DNA of 64,000 nucleotides from Perkinsela sp. pyNocScin1. Taxonomy: Eukaryota; Euglenozoa; Kinetoplastea; Prokinetoplastida; Perkinselidae. The position numbers were made by a program, and so were the translations under genes. How positions within the stretch are numbered: the stretch's first letter is position 1; each line of letters begins with the position of its first letter. The stretch is taken from assembly GCA_964019655.1 (NCBI GenBank), contig CAXHTR010000001.1, forward strand, positions 496,001-560,000, read 5' to 3'. Shown in pieces: positions 1 to 9,688 of the stretch. Under the pieces are notes generated by a model. It was given only the letters and a program-made list of their open reading frames with translations, was not told the origin of the DNA and did not search any database.

Positions 1-350
1 AACGCATGGAAGTACTGGGGCTTGACTTGCTATGGATGTGAGTAAGGCGATCATTGAAATCTCTTTCAGGTAAGAAAAAATTTCTAAATAGTGTAATCTT
101 ATGCTATTAAGCAAAGTTCTGACAAATATAGAGGATCTCAGACAGAGAACCTGGAATATTCCACTGCTGAAAAAATCCATCAAGTAGAGTAACCACAGGC
201 CTGTGTCGAAAGCATCTCTGAAATCTCAAAGTTTCTCATGGGCAATAGATATGACCTGAATCAAAATTCTGAAGAACTCACAGTACGTCAACTCGACGTT
301 TTTTTTCTCACTTACACGTATACGGCCTTTTGCTTTCCTTTTCGAGACTC
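1..350. other. Intergenic, nothing recognised
   Basis: No ATG-initiated reading frame with family features is seen on either strand. It probably holds the 3' flank of the first minus-strand LRR gene. Confidence 0.4.
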
Positions 351-998
351 TTATCCATCAAACTTGAATAGACCCTCAGGAATACGCACGCTTTCGTCGA
401 TTGACACAATAGCACGCACTTTTGTGCCAACTAAGGAAACATCTTTGAGTGATGCAGGCAGGTTGTCGACGTACAGCGTCTGCGGCCCAATACCGACGTT
501 ATACCCCAGATCGATCGCCAAAAGCGTCCGCGGAAGGCTACGCAGCGTGATTGACCCTGAAAAAATGTTATGCGGAGCAAGAAAACGCTCGAGCCTCTCT
601 GGAAGATATGCCAAGTCCAGTGAACCACACATGAGGTTTCCTGAGAAATCAATGCGCTGCAGGCATCGCGGTAGGCGACGGACTTCTAAAGTTTGGCTTT
701 GTCGACATCGCATGACATCAACGTTACGCACTGTTGGCGGAAGAAAGTCAAAACGAAGCTCACCTATCGCAACGTCGTAAATTCCGATGGTAACAACCAA
801 CCCTTGATCACACATTGCACGGGTGCGTTGGCGGTATTCCCAATGGCAGATATCTCGAAATGGCTTCTTTCCTCCTCGGGTGAGGGCCTTCTTGACTTCA
901 AGGTCAATATTCTGGAAAAATTCTTCGATAAGAACACCTTGCATTTGGATTTGCGTTGGAGATGGTGCATCGCACATCAGGACGATTGGTACTATCAT
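351..998 (-). CDS. Secreted LRR protein, short divergent member
   Basis: A protein of about 215 residues if started at the ATG at 998. That start gives a short hydrophobic N-terminus (MIVPIVLMCDAPSP) with the same spacing to the cap as in the neighbouring LRR genes. It is preceded by a pyrimidine-rich stretch (TTTTTTCTCTACAATTCAAG) resembling a trans-splice acceptor. Upstream in-frame ATGs exist at 1034 and 1094. The cap is weakly kept (ICHWEYRQR then MCDQG). About five LRRs follow, in the form LPxxLxxxDxxxN then a GS-type turn. Probably secreted. No membrane anchor is visible and no partner can be named. Confidence 0.7.
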   Translation of the reverse strand: MIVPIVLMCDAPSPTQIQMQGVLIEEFFQNIDLEVKKALTRGGKKPFRDICHWEYRQRTRAMCDQGLVVTIGIYDVAIGELRFDFLPPTVRNVDVMRCRQSQTLEVRRLPRCLQRIDFSGNLMCGSLDLAYLPERLERFLAPHNIFSGSITLRSLPRTLLAIDLGYNVGIGPQTLYVDNLPASLKDVSLVGTKVRAIVSIDESVRIPEGLFKFDG

Positions 999-1613
999 GC
1001 TTGAATTGTAGAGAAAAAAGTCAAACTTATGCATCGAAAATCCTTTGAGGCACAGGAATAGATACAGATAGGGGGTTGAAATGTTTTCGAGCATCTTAGA
1101 ATTTTTTCCAACTCATTTTAAAAATCAGCCTCACCTTCGAGCCAAGAATGCGATAATGATCGGTAATACATTTCATACATTTAACATTCATTCCGCACTT
1201 ACTCAAGTTTGCTTCCTTCCCTACACCCCCAACCACCTTCGCGTTATTAGTAGAATGTTCGGAACCACTGCAATCGCCTCGCGCATGAGCGCTTTCACAT
1301 TTTCTTTTCTATAGAATTTGACCAGTCCATATTTAGGGAGGTCCACCGCTGCAAGACGTGTGCGCGTGGCTCTGCATCTCCGATCTGAGCGACTTTGGTC
1401 TTGAGAAAGTTAAGATTGCCTTCGCATTTTCGATCATTGCCTTGTGGGAATAGGCGGCATTGCTAAGGACGTCGTTGAGCGGTGTATCCGCTTGGAAAGG
1501 GCGAATGTCTAGCAAATAAGGTACAGAGGGAGCATTTTTAGTAATTTGCGAATGGATATCTATCAAAAAATTCAAAAGTATTTTTACTACGTGAAGTATC
1601 TAATCACTTTCCC
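999..1613. other. Intergenic with possible decayed coding DNA
   Basis: A minus-strand frame of 80 codons (1333-1575) lacks an ATG at its head and has no clear LRR repeat. Its composition resembles the N-terminal part of the LRR family only loosely. I see no supported gene here. Confidence 0.3.
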
Positions 1614-2426
1614 TTAAATCGCATCGTAATAATCCAATTTGAGACCCTGTTTCTCCCCAATAATCTCTTTTCGCCGATTCAGATCATCATAGTACTTCGA
1701 ATACATCGGATTAGCACAGTCACCGAATCGCACGAGGTGCGCTGGCCGCTCCCCGCCCCCGACCGACACGATCTCTGGCCCAAATATCCCCAGCTTACTC
1801 AGGCTGATGAGCTTTATCGGTTCGGGAAGCTTGGCCCAGTCGATGAACACTGTTTGCACTGACTGGTGCACGATCTGCAGCACGCGCATCGGGGCCGGTA
1901 GGTCGCAGAGATCAACTGTCCCCGCAAACCACCCCCGGATGATGTAGAGCTCCTCCATTTTTCGCGGGACCATACAGAAGTTGAAATTTGCTGGCACGGC
2001 GCTGGGGTCTTCTGATCTGCAGTCTTTGACGAAAAGGTATCGGAGTGCTCGAGGCAGGCGCTCTGCTTGGAGCCCACGGCCTCCCAGGGTGGCGCCATCG
2101 AAATGCACGTGAGCAAGCGTCGGTGGCAGCCAAGCCATATTGACTGCGAATTCTTTGCCTTGGATCCGGGCGATGACAAAGGTAGTGACGACTCCGTACG
2201 TGCACAGAACACCCCTCCATATACACAATGGACGGCCTGTTTCGATGGGGTCTCCAAAGTAGCGATCGAAGCCTCTGGGTTGCAGACGTATCGTGCTGAG
2301 TGCGTTTCGCATCATCTCTTCCTGTCTGCCCTGCGATTCGATGTGAAATGTGGTGAGCGGCACGTCACCACAGCGGTCAGCTGCGGATGAAATTTGAAAG
2401 AGAGGTAGTACAAACAGGGCGTGCAT
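1614..2426 (-). CDS. Secreted LRR protein, divergent
   Basis: 270 residues. It opens with a signal-peptide-like stretch (MHALFVLPLFQISSAA) and has a cap of the family type (residues LCIWRGVLCTYG). Four or five irregular LRR units follow, recognisable from LPPTL, LPRALRYL, VPRKMEEL, LPAPMRVL and LPEPIKL. The asparagine ladder is mostly lost, so this member is more diverged than its neighbours. The C-terminal 40 residues are charged and end the protein without an anchor. The ATG at 2426 follows a pyrimidine-rich tract ending ttcttttctgcca. Function unknown. Confidence 0.72.
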   Translation of the reverse strand: MHALFVLPLFQISSAADRCGDVPLTTFHIESQGRQEEMMRNALSTIRLQPRGFDRYFGDPIETGRPLCIWRGVLCTYGVVTTFVIARIQGKEFAVNMAWLPPTLAHVHFDGATLGGRGLQAERLPRALRYLFVKDCRSEDPSAVPANFNFCMVPRKMEELYIIRGWFAGTVDLCDLPAPMRVLQIVHQSVQTVFIDWAKLPEPIKLISLSKLGIFGPEIVSVGGGERPAHLVRFGDCANPMYSKYYDDLNRRKEIIGEKQGLKLDYYDAI

Positions 2427-3082
2427 TGGCAGAAAAGAAAGTTTGATGAAAAAAGATACGACTGAAAAAAGTTTATTTTAAAACGTTAATTGAAAAGACT
2501 TTTACCTGCTTTCAAGCTTTCTCGGTGCACAGATTGAGGGGCCAATACGTGGTTCTTGTGTGTAGCCTGGTAACAGCAACTCCGGTGAAACGAGAGTTTA
2601 GATTCTTTGGGTGAATGGAGATGGAAATGGGCTCACTTACTTATGGTATAAGCCAAAATCTCCTGGCAATGCTGCATTACACAAGTTTGGAACTTAAACA
2701 GTCTAATCGCATGTATTTAGTATCTTTAGCCTATCCTGGATGAGCATGATCTCAGAATTTATGCACTACTTTATCGTTTAGGATACATTATACCACTTTA
2801 CTGTATTTGGTGGGTAATCACAGTAAAGCACTGCCACTGCCAAAACGAATTTGACAAACTCATTCAATTATTCTAATTTCTACAAATACATACATGTAGA
2901 TGTATGTCATATCCATCAACATGCACATCGCATTATATCACCGGTACGTGATACCATATGCCTCGTCTGGCGGAAATTTCTTTCCATACTCATTGACTAC
3001 CTTCTTGAACATTTTGGGACTGATGTCAACAAACAGACTTTTGTGGGTTGTAAACGGAATGACGAGCACCTCCTGCTGAATT
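2427..3082. other. Intergenic, no gene seen
   Basis: AT-rich DNA. A minus-strand frame (2938-3135) overlaps the end of the next LRR gene in another phase and could be a frameshifted continuation of it, but it has no repeat signature. Confidence 0.35.
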
Positions 3083-3772
3083 CTAGTGCCCACGATATTG
3101 ATTGTAGAGAGAATAGGGCACTTTGGTGATATCAATAGCGCCCGAAACGTTTGTTTGACTCACATCGATCTCTTTGATTCCGTCAGGCAGGTTCGTAAAG
3201 TCGAGCGATCCCTCAAAAAAGTTCCTGCTGGCGAAAAGGGTCAGCATGTGCTCCGGCAATGCTGTCAAGTTGAGTTCTCCTGAGAACAAATTGTCCGATA
3301 TGCACACGTTGGACATTTGCGCCGGGAGGCATTCGAGGCGAAATGATCCCTCTAGCTTATTGTTCCGAACCAGCAGCTCTTTGAGCGCTGATGGGAGAAG
3401 TGCAGTGTCCATTGTGCCTTCAAGCTTGAGTGATGGGGCCTTGAAAATCCTGACTGTCTCTGGTATCCATCGAAAATCCATCGTGCCACCGGGGCGTACG
3501 ATGTACGAGTACATCTCCTCTTCGTCCATACGACGTCCGAATGCACCGAAGAGTCGAGGAATAGGCACAAAATTGATGTCAGTCACATTACCATCTGAAT
3601 CGATCGCTAGACCAGGCCATTTCGTGTATTCCTTGAATTCGCCCTCGGCGCTGTGAAAGCTTTCCAGATTCTTCATACCAGCGACGAGAAGCTCCAACCG
3701 TGTCTGGTCTGTCACAGACGCTGCATCGCATCGTCCAATGCCAGTAATGTCGGCCCCAAAGAGCTTGAAGAT
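3083..3772 (-). pseudogene. LRR protein gene without an ATG at the expected start
   Basis: About five good LRRs are encoded (LPSALKELLVRNNKLEGSF, LPAQMSNV, LPEHMLTL, LPDGIKEIDVS) plus a cap in which both cysteines are gone (KEYTKWPGLAIDSDG). The frame continues upstream through family-like sequence (LFGADITGIGR, SVTDQTRLELL) to a stop near 3790 with no ATG. Where relatives have ATG-ATH-TTC this gene reads GAA-ATT-TTC. The first in-frame ATG (3676) would remove the signal sequence and half the cap. Either the start codon has mutated (decay), a non-ATG codon is used, or there is a sequencing error. Confidence 0.6.
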
Positions 3773-4181
3773 AGTGAAAATTTCTGAGATTTAGTAGAGC
3801 AGAGCGAAAAAGCACTAAGGGTGAAAGAGGAAAAATTCTTTGATTCATAAATGTGATACGACAATGGGGAGCTCTTTTTTCTTTCACCATTCACTTCCTT
3901 AAGAAGCATCACTGGCTGGCATGAGAAAGCAGCCTATCACCTGCTTGTCACTGCGCCAAGACGGATCAGCCCTGCCAGAGTGGGTCATGTCTGCGCAAAG
4001 ACGTAGAGCATTGATAATGGGACTGAGAACTATTGAATGAAGCTGTAGAGTATAAGCAGATATCTAAGTAGGACTACTCGGCGCTTATCGTATTGGAAAG
4101 GCTCTGCGCTCTTATTGAGACCGAATCACTGCAATCTATTGATATTCATCGTTCTGAATGTAACGTGAGAAAATCTCTCTT
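3773..4181. other. Intergenic, no gene seen
   Basis: No supported gene. It includes the upstream region of the start-less LRR gene and a TATAAG string near 4052, similar to strings found in other LRR intergenic regions. Confidence 0.35.
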
Positions 4182-5405
4182 CTAGATGAGCGAGCAGTAC
4201 CAAGCCCATCCCATAGCTGGCTCCTCTGAATCTTCTTCTACCGCATCTTCAGTTTCGACGACCGGCATCTCCGGCACTCTTTGGTGAAGCCCAAGAGCGT
4301 GCGGCTCTCCTGCAAACTTGCTCCTGTCGAACGGGCCCTGCAGCTCATTGTACGAGAGGTCGAGATCCCACAGGCACTCTGGGAGCCTCGACAGATCGAC
4401 GCGACCTGTAAAAAGATTAAAGCTGAGGTCCAGATAGTTCAGTGCACCTGGCAGATTCGTCAAATCCAGTTCCCCAGTCAGCTTATTGCTTGCGGCATCA
4501 ACTCGGCGCATACCCTCTGGTAGCGCAGTCAGGTCGATGCTCCCGTGAAATTCATTGCTGAAGAGACCCAAGTACTCGAGGGTGGCCGGCAATGCCGTGA
4601 GATCGAGCGTCCCCGTCAGCTGGTTGACCTCAAGGTATAGCGCCTCGAGCGCTACCGGGAGCGCGCGGAGGTTCACGTCCCCTGTGAAAGCGTTCCTTGA
4701 TAGGCAAATGCTCCCGAGATTTGTGGGCAGCTGAGTCAAATCTATGCTGCCGTGGAATTTGTTCGAGTCGAAGGATGCCCACCGGAGGCAAGCTGGAAGG
4801 GCAGTGAGTGGCACAGTGCCCACAAAGCGATTGAGATCAATGGATAAGTCCGAAATAGTCTGCGGCAGCGCTTCGAATGGAAAGCTGCCGTGGAGCTTGT
4901 TTCTTTGGAGGTGCAGGTACTCAAGCGCTGGTGGCAGCCCATCGAGCACAATTTCTTGCTTGAGCGAGCAATCGAGAACAGTGAACCGTTTGAGCCCTTC
5001 GGGTAGACGAGTTAGATCGAAAACATTTAAACCTTCAGCCCGCATGATGTTCTTTGCCCCAAAGCACTCGAGAGACGCTGGCAAGGCACTAAGGTCGATG
5101 GACAACGGCGCTTCGCCAAAGCCGATCCAGAAGTACGCCAAGTGTGGCGGCAGGGCCCCGACGTGTACCGGCGCATCCACTTTCAGCGTGCGCAGCCAAT
5201 CGATTTTCGTGACGTTATCGTTCCTATCGCAGTAGATCGCTTCCCAGCTGCACACATCGAGGAATTCCCCATCGGCGTCTGTGAACTTGGCCAGCGTCTC
5301 GTCATCGCACTGTGCGACTATGGACTCCAGGATGGTCTGGTCGGTGAGCATGCTCGCGTTGAAGCGCATAAGGCCATCGTCTGCGGTAAGGGCGAGGGGT
5401 ATCAT
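4182..5405 (-). CDS. Secreted LRR protein, about 12 repeats
   Basis: 407 residues from the ATG at 5405. That start gives the family-type N-terminus (MIPLALTADDG) and lies just after a pyrimidine tract ending CTACTCAA; longer frames upstream look like leader. The cap is DVCSWEAIYCD at about residues 60-70, followed by a VTKIDW strand. About twelve 23-residue repeats follow, of the form LPxxLxxLxLxxNxxxGxxDLxx, and are very regular (LPATLEYLGLFSNEFHG, LPGALNYLDLSFNLFTG). The tail is acidic (EDAVEEDSEEPA) with no anchor. This should form a curved solenoid for protein or glycan binding outside the cell. The ligand is unknown. Confidence 0.88.
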   Translation of the reverse strand: MIPLALTADDGLMRFNASMLTDQTILESIVAQCDDETLAKFTDADGEFLDVCSWEAIYCDRNDNVTKIDWLRTLKVDAPVHVGALPPHLAYFWIGFGEAPLSIDLSALPASLECFGAKNIMRAEGLNVFDLTRLPEGLKRFTVLDCSLKQEIVLDGLPPALEYLHLQRNKLHGSFPFEALPQTISDLSIDLNRFVGTVPLTALPACLRWASFDSNKFHGSIDLTQLPTNLGSICLSRNAFTGDVNLRALPVALEALYLEVNQLTGTLDLTALPATLEYLGLFSNEFHGSIDLTALPEGMRRVDAASNKLTGELDLTNLPGALNYLDLSFNLFTGRVDLSRLPECLWDLDLSYNELQGPFDRSKFAGEPHALGLHQRVPEMPVVETEDAVEEDSEEPAMGWAWYCSLI

Positions 5406-5620
5406 TTGAGTAGGGAGAAAAAATTCAATTATCAGGGGTCGAGAAAGTCTGCCATGAAACAAAGCGTAAAGTTGAAGCAGTCGACTTGATGCAAAGCGCT
5501 GATGCCATCGTTCTTGTTCGAAGATTTGAAAGGGTATCAATGCTCCTGACCTCCAAGTCGGGTTAAGCTTTGATCTTATGTTATAAGCCCAACTGCATGC
5601 TGTGCCGTCCCGCAATCAAC

Positions 5621-6298
5621 CTACAGCCAAAGTACCAGTGCTCTGAGCTCCACGCGTTTCCTGTCTGCTTCATCCGCAAACGAGATGTTTTTTGGTGCGT
5701 GACAACCCAAAGTCATTTGGAGACCCCTTGTTTGTGAGCTTTTGGTGGGCGGAAGTTTGCCAATATGAATGCCACTCCCCTCGACGTTCTTTTCAATAAT
5801 GTATAACCATTTCATGTTCTCTGGAAGGTTCTCAATGTGCACAATACCTGTTATTTTATTGCGCTGCACATCAAGTTCGATGATTCCACGCGGAAGATTT
5901 CCCAGGTCCAGTACGCCGGTGAAGGCACAATCCTGAAGTATGAACGATCGCAAGCTCCCAGGGAGACTGCGTGTATTTACATCCCCAATGAGCTTCTTTT
6001 GGTTGCTCAGTTCAAGTCTCTGTATATTTGGCGGGATGTAGGCAAAGTTGATCGACCCTTCGACTCGGGCCACGCCTTTCCGTATTGAGTTCCACATAAT
6101 TTTAATTATTTCACGCTGCTCGTTGCAGACGACACTATTCCACGTGCAAGCGTCATCTGCCTCGCCAGAAAGTGCAGCTCGCGCAGCTTCATAGTCGTTT
6201 GGTGTGAAGAGCAATTCGACAATGTCCTGTTCCGAGAGCATTCCTGGGTCGAAGCGGCCAGCGTGGGTATCGCCGGTGGTGAGGGCGAGAAGTATCAT
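5621..6298 (-). CDS. Secreted LRR protein, tandem copy A
   Basis: 225 residues. N-terminus MILLALTTGDTHAGRFDPG, then LSEQDIVELL, cap DACTWNSVVCN, then about five LRRs (IPPNIQRLELSN, LPGSLRSFIL, LPRGIIELDVQRNKITG, LPENMKWLYI). It is the close paralogue of the next gene upstream. Both the coding part and the flank containing TTATAAGCCC are shared, so the unit of roughly 0.8 kb was duplicated in tandem. The ATG at 6298 follows TTATTCAA. No membrane segment after the leader. Confidence 0.83.
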   Translation of the reverse strand: MILLALTTGDTHAGRFDPGMLSEQDIVELLFTPNDYEAARAALSGEADDACTWNSVVCNEQREIIKIMWNSIRKGVARVEGSINFAYIPPNIQRLELSNQKKLIGDVNTRSLPGSLRSFILQDCAFTGVLDLGNLPRGIIELDVQRNKITGIVHIENLPENMKWLYIIEKNVEGSGIHIGKLPPTKSSQTRGLQMTLGCHAPKNISFADEADRKRVELRALVLWL

Positions 6299-6435
6299 TT
6301 GAATAAGGATTTCTATTGAAAAGGATGCGTAATTTGCCCTCAGGGCCCGATTGATACTTCATCGATAACTTATTCTGATCTTACGTTATAAGCCCAATGG
6401 TATGTTGTGCCATGCCAGCATCAAACTGACTAAGG

Positions 6436-7074
6436 TTATCGAAGCTGCACACGGCCCTTGTCTGCTTCATCTTCAAACGAGACATTCTGTGATGTAAGAA
6501 ACCCTAAATATATCCTCAGGCGGCCCGACGGCAGTTTGCCGATATGAATGCTGCTCTCTTCAGTATTTGTTTCAATGATAGAAAGCTTTTTGAGGCTCTC
6601 GGGTAGGTTCTCAAAGTGCACAATATCTTCTATCTTATTCCCCTGGACGGCGAATTCCAACATTTTACGGGGAAGATTTCCCAGGTGGAGCACACCGCTG
6701 AAGGCACAAGCTACAAGCTTGAACGATCGTAAGCTGTCTGGAAGACTGCGAGTGTCGACAGCCCCGATGAGCATCCTTTGGAACAAAAGTTCTAGCCCCT
6801 GTATATTCGATGGGATGTGCACAAAGTTGATCGATCCTTCGACTCGGATTTCGCCATGACGCTGAGTGTTCCATAAAATATTCGTTACTTCATGCCTAGA
6901 ATTGCAGTGGACCCCGTTCCACGTACAAGCATCATCTGCTTCACCAGATAGTGCAGATCGAGCAGCTTCGTAGTCGTTTGGCGTGAAAAACAACTCGACG
7001 ATTTCCTGTTCCGAGAGCATTCCTGGGTCGAAGCGACCAGCGTGGGGATACTCGGCGCACGAGAAAAGAAGCAT
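6436..7074 (-). CDS. Secreted LRR protein, tandem copy B
   Basis: 212 residues with the same layout as copy A: hydrophobic leader (MLLFSCAEYPHAGRFDPG), LSEQEIVELFF, cap DACTWNGVHCN, and five LRRs (IPSNIQGLELL, LPDSLRSFKL, LPRKMLEFAVQGNKIED, LPESLKKLSI). The C-terminus is shorter than in copy A. The repeats differ at many positions while the cap is nearly identical, which suggests that the binding face has diverged since duplication. Confidence 0.83.
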   Translation of the reverse strand: MLLFSCAEYPHAGRFDPGMLSEQEIVELFFTPNDYEAARSALSGEADDACTWNGVHCNSRHEVTNILWNTQRHGEIRVEGSINFVHIPSNIQGLELLFQRMLIGAVDTRSLPDSLRSFKLVACAFSGVLHLGNLPRKMLEFAVQGNKIEDIVHFENLPESLKKLSIIETNTEESSIHIGKLPSGRLRIYLGFLTSQNVSFEDEADKGRVQLR

Positions 7075-7223
7075 TCGATAAAATAAAGGAAGAGGGAAAT
7101 TTTGAATTCAGATGCATAAGGCTATCATAAACCTGCAGTATCCAAGTATCGTATCTTCATTTAGTAGAAATTGCCATAAAGTCGGTCTCGTTCCTTGTCA
7201 TTGGGCCATATCATAGAATATGA

Positions 7224-8435
7224 TCAGCCACGGTGGCGAATAACTTTGCCACCGTCATACTTGACGCATCTCTCTGGAAGCCCTGACACATCTATGTCCC
7301 CGTGAAACTTGTTGCCATTGAGCGCAATGACATAAATATTCTCGCAGTGGACTGGCATCACCACGGTGCCCTCAAGGCGGTTAAAGGCGAGCTCGAGCAC
7401 GTCGAGGCCGGCTGGGACCTGCTCGAGATTCACAGTCCCCGTAAATCGATTTTCATTGAGCTTGAGGTCCCGCATAGACCGCGGGAGGTCCCCAAAGTCC
7501 AGCGTGCCCTCGAGCCGATTTTTCTCGAGGTTGAGGCCTGTCAGTTCGTTCCCGAGATTTTGGAATTCGAGCGATCCCGTCAGCGCGTTTGCATTCGCAC
7601 TGATGTCACGTAGATGCATCGGCACATCGCGCAGCGCAAGCTCGAACGCGAAGGCGTTTTTCCCGATGTCAAAGTACTCCATTTCGCGCGGGAGGTCCTT
7701 GAAGTGAAAGTCCCCGTAGAGATCGTTTCCACTCAGTATCAGCATCTTGAGACGCTGTGGGAGATTTTCGAAGGAAACATCGCCATGGAGCTTGTTGCTT
7801 CTCAGCTCGAGCGTCTGAAGACTCGCCGGCAGCTTGCTAAGGCATAGAGCCCCTGTGAAATCGTTGAAGCTCAGGTCGAGGTAATAGAGTTCATCTGGCA
7901 GGTGCTCGAGGTTGAGGGACCCGATCAGCTTGTTTCTGCTCATATTTAAGCTTTGAAATGCGGCGGGGAGGTGCTCGAGGCGCAGTGTGCCGGCAATACC
8001 TGCCCCTGCCATCGTCAGGGAGCGCATAGTCGCTGGAAGGTCGGAAAGTTCAATTGACCCGCTGATGTTCTCAAAGCTCAGGTGGATGCTTCTGATTAAT
8101 GGTGGGAGGTTGGCGGTGTCAAAGTGCGCGTCGGTATCAGGTGCTGCTATGGCGATGATTTGGAGCCTGTGTGGGAGCAGGGAGAGCGATACACGCTCTT
8201 CAGACGCGATGGCGTACGCCCAATCGATTTGTTCGACGTTTCCATTTTCGTCGCACGTGAGGCCCGGCCACTGAATGATATCGAGGTAGGTCCCGTCGGG
8301 GCCCTGAAACTGTTTTCGTGCTGCTTCGCTGAACTGATCAGCGATGAGCTCCATAATGGCCTGGTCGGAAAGGGAGAGAGCGTCGACGCGGGAAGCGCCG
8401 TCTATGGCCAGGACTGAGTGGAAGAGAGAGAACAT
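7224..8435 (-). CDS. Secreted LRR protein, about 13 repeats
   Basis: 403 residues. The leader is MFSLFHSVLAIDGASRVDA, followed by LSDQAIMELI. The cap (DIIQWPGLTCDENG) keeps W and the second Cys but has Ile in place of the first Cys. About thirteen 23-residue LRRs run almost to the C-terminus (LPDELYYLDLSFNDFTG, LPQRLKMLILSGNDLYG, LPRSMRDLKLNENRFTG). It ends GGKVIRHRG. It is the longest regular solenoid of the array. The ATG at 8435 is chosen because it gives the leader; no earlier ATG is in frame. Confidence 0.88.
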   Translation of the reverse strand: MFSLFHSVLAIDGASRVDALSLSDQAIMELIADQFSEAARKQFQGPDGTYLDIIQWPGLTCDENGNVEQIDWAYAIASEERVSLSLLPHRLQIIAIAAPDTDAHFDTANLPPLIRSIHLSFENISGSIELSDLPATMRSLTMAGAGIAGTLRLEHLPAAFQSLNMSRNKLIGSLNLEHLPDELYYLDLSFNDFTGALCLSKLPASLQTLELRSNKLHGDVSFENLPQRLKMLILSGNDLYGDFHFKDLPREMEYFDIGKNAFAFELALRDVPMHLRDISANANALTGSLEFQNLGNELTGLNLEKNRLEGTLDFGDLPRSMRDLKLNENRFTGTVNLEQVPAGLDVLELAFNRLEGTVVMPVHCENIYVIALNGNKFHGDIDVSGLPERCVKYDGGKVIRHRG

Positions 8436-9019
8436 GGCAGGGATGGTCTTGAACTCAAAGAATAGAATACGAAAATATGTGTCGAAAGTAAAGATTCGCC
8501 GAAAGAATCGAAAATATAAGGTAAGTAGCTTACGATTACAGTCGGCTGACTGCTCTTGAGTTACACTCAGATCCTGGGCGCAGCGTATCCGGGATTATGC
8601 TACCATACGATCGATCTCTACAACTTACCATACTATCTAAAGTATGACTACAGTATGCATCTCTTTTCACTGAAAAATGTGCTCTATGTCCGCTCAATAC
8701 GCATGCATTTCATATCGCAAGCAAAAATTCATTTTCAAAGCGTATTTTCACCTCAACGCTGAATAATTGAAGTTCTTTCGGTCCGTCAAAGTCTTATAGA
8801 AAAATGTTCGAAACCTTTTCCATCCAGAATATGGCGTCCAATGAGAAACCCACCTTATGCCTTCACCTTGCCCATTTTCATTACTCGCTCGACAAAAAAG
8901 CATAGAGCACTATTTGTATTTCAAAAAAAATTGCAATCTACTTACCCATATCGCAATCTTTCCTCTGCATTTTTCTTATAAGCCCTTCGTATAGAATTTA
9001 AGCACTTCTTCCGATTGAA
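8436..9019. other. Intergenic with TTATAAGCCC motif
   Basis: No gene seen. The string TTATAAGCCC lies near 8977-8986, 33 bases past the stop of the next minus-strand LRR gene. The same string occurs in two other LRR intergenic regions. Confidence 0.35.
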
Positions 9020-9688
9020 TCAGAACGCCACGCGCTTGTCGCGCTTGCCGTCAACTAAGGTCAGCCTCATATTCGCGTTGCCATGCACCTCAATGCCCTG
9101 CAAGCTCTCCGGGAGGCGCTTGTGCGAGTAGATCAGCGCCTCCAACTCGTTTGAGCGGAGGTCCAGCAGCTGGAGCGTTGGTGGTAGGTCTGTGAGCTGC
9201 ACAGTCCCTGTAAAAAAATTCTGCTTGAGTTTAATCAAACGAGCGGTCCGCGGCAATTGGGAAAGATCGAGCGTCCCGGTGAGGTCACATAGCCCCATGT
9301 CGAGCGCATCGAGACCACGAGGGAGCAGCGCGAGGTTGAGCAGTCGACCGATGGGGTGCTCGGACAGGTTGACGAGTGTCAATGTCGGTGGGAGCCACTC
9401 CAGATTGAATTCGTGGACAATCTCTTCGGCCTGTCGATCCGGATAGTCGAGAAAACCGTTGCGCCAGTCGATCTCGGTGATGAGGCCATTCTCGCACATC
9501 ACGTTCGCCCAGGTGCACGCGTCCTCCAAGACGAAGTCGTGGTTCGTGAGCCCGTTTGCCATGCAGCGCACGAACAAATCACCGCCTTCGAAGTTCAGCA
9601 GCTTTTGCATGCAGATGTGCTCGTGCGCCTTCTGGGCGCCTGCTTCACCTGTGTTTAGGCAGATATAGGATGTAAGGTTGGAGAGCAT
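9020..9688 (-). CDS. Secreted LRR protein, short
   Basis: 222 residues. The leader (MLSNLTSYICLNTGEAGA) is less hydrophobic than in relatives. The cap is DACTWANVMCENG followed by LITEIDW. About five LRRs follow (LPPTLTLVNLS, LPRGLDALDMGLCDLTG, LPRTARLIKLKQNFFTG, LPPTLQLLDLRSNEL, LPESLQGIEVHGN). It ends in a basic stretch (DGKRDKRVAF). Probably secreted; function unknown. Confidence 0.8.
   Translation of the reverse strand: MLSNLTSYICLNTGEAGAQKAHEHICMQKLLNFEGGDLFVRCMANGLTNHDFVLEDACTWANVMCENGLITEIDWRNGFLDYPDRQAEEIVHEFNLEWLPPTLTLVNLSEHPIGRLLNLALLPRGLDALDMGLCDLTGTLDLSQLPRTARLIKLKQNFFTGTVQLTDLPPTLQLLDLRSNELEALIYSHKRLPESLQGIEVHGNANMRLTLVDGKRDKRVAF

Noticed and set aside
1333-1575. 80-codon minus frame between LRR genes
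   Set aside because: Starts with TTG, lacks LRR units and a cap; at most a decayed remnant.
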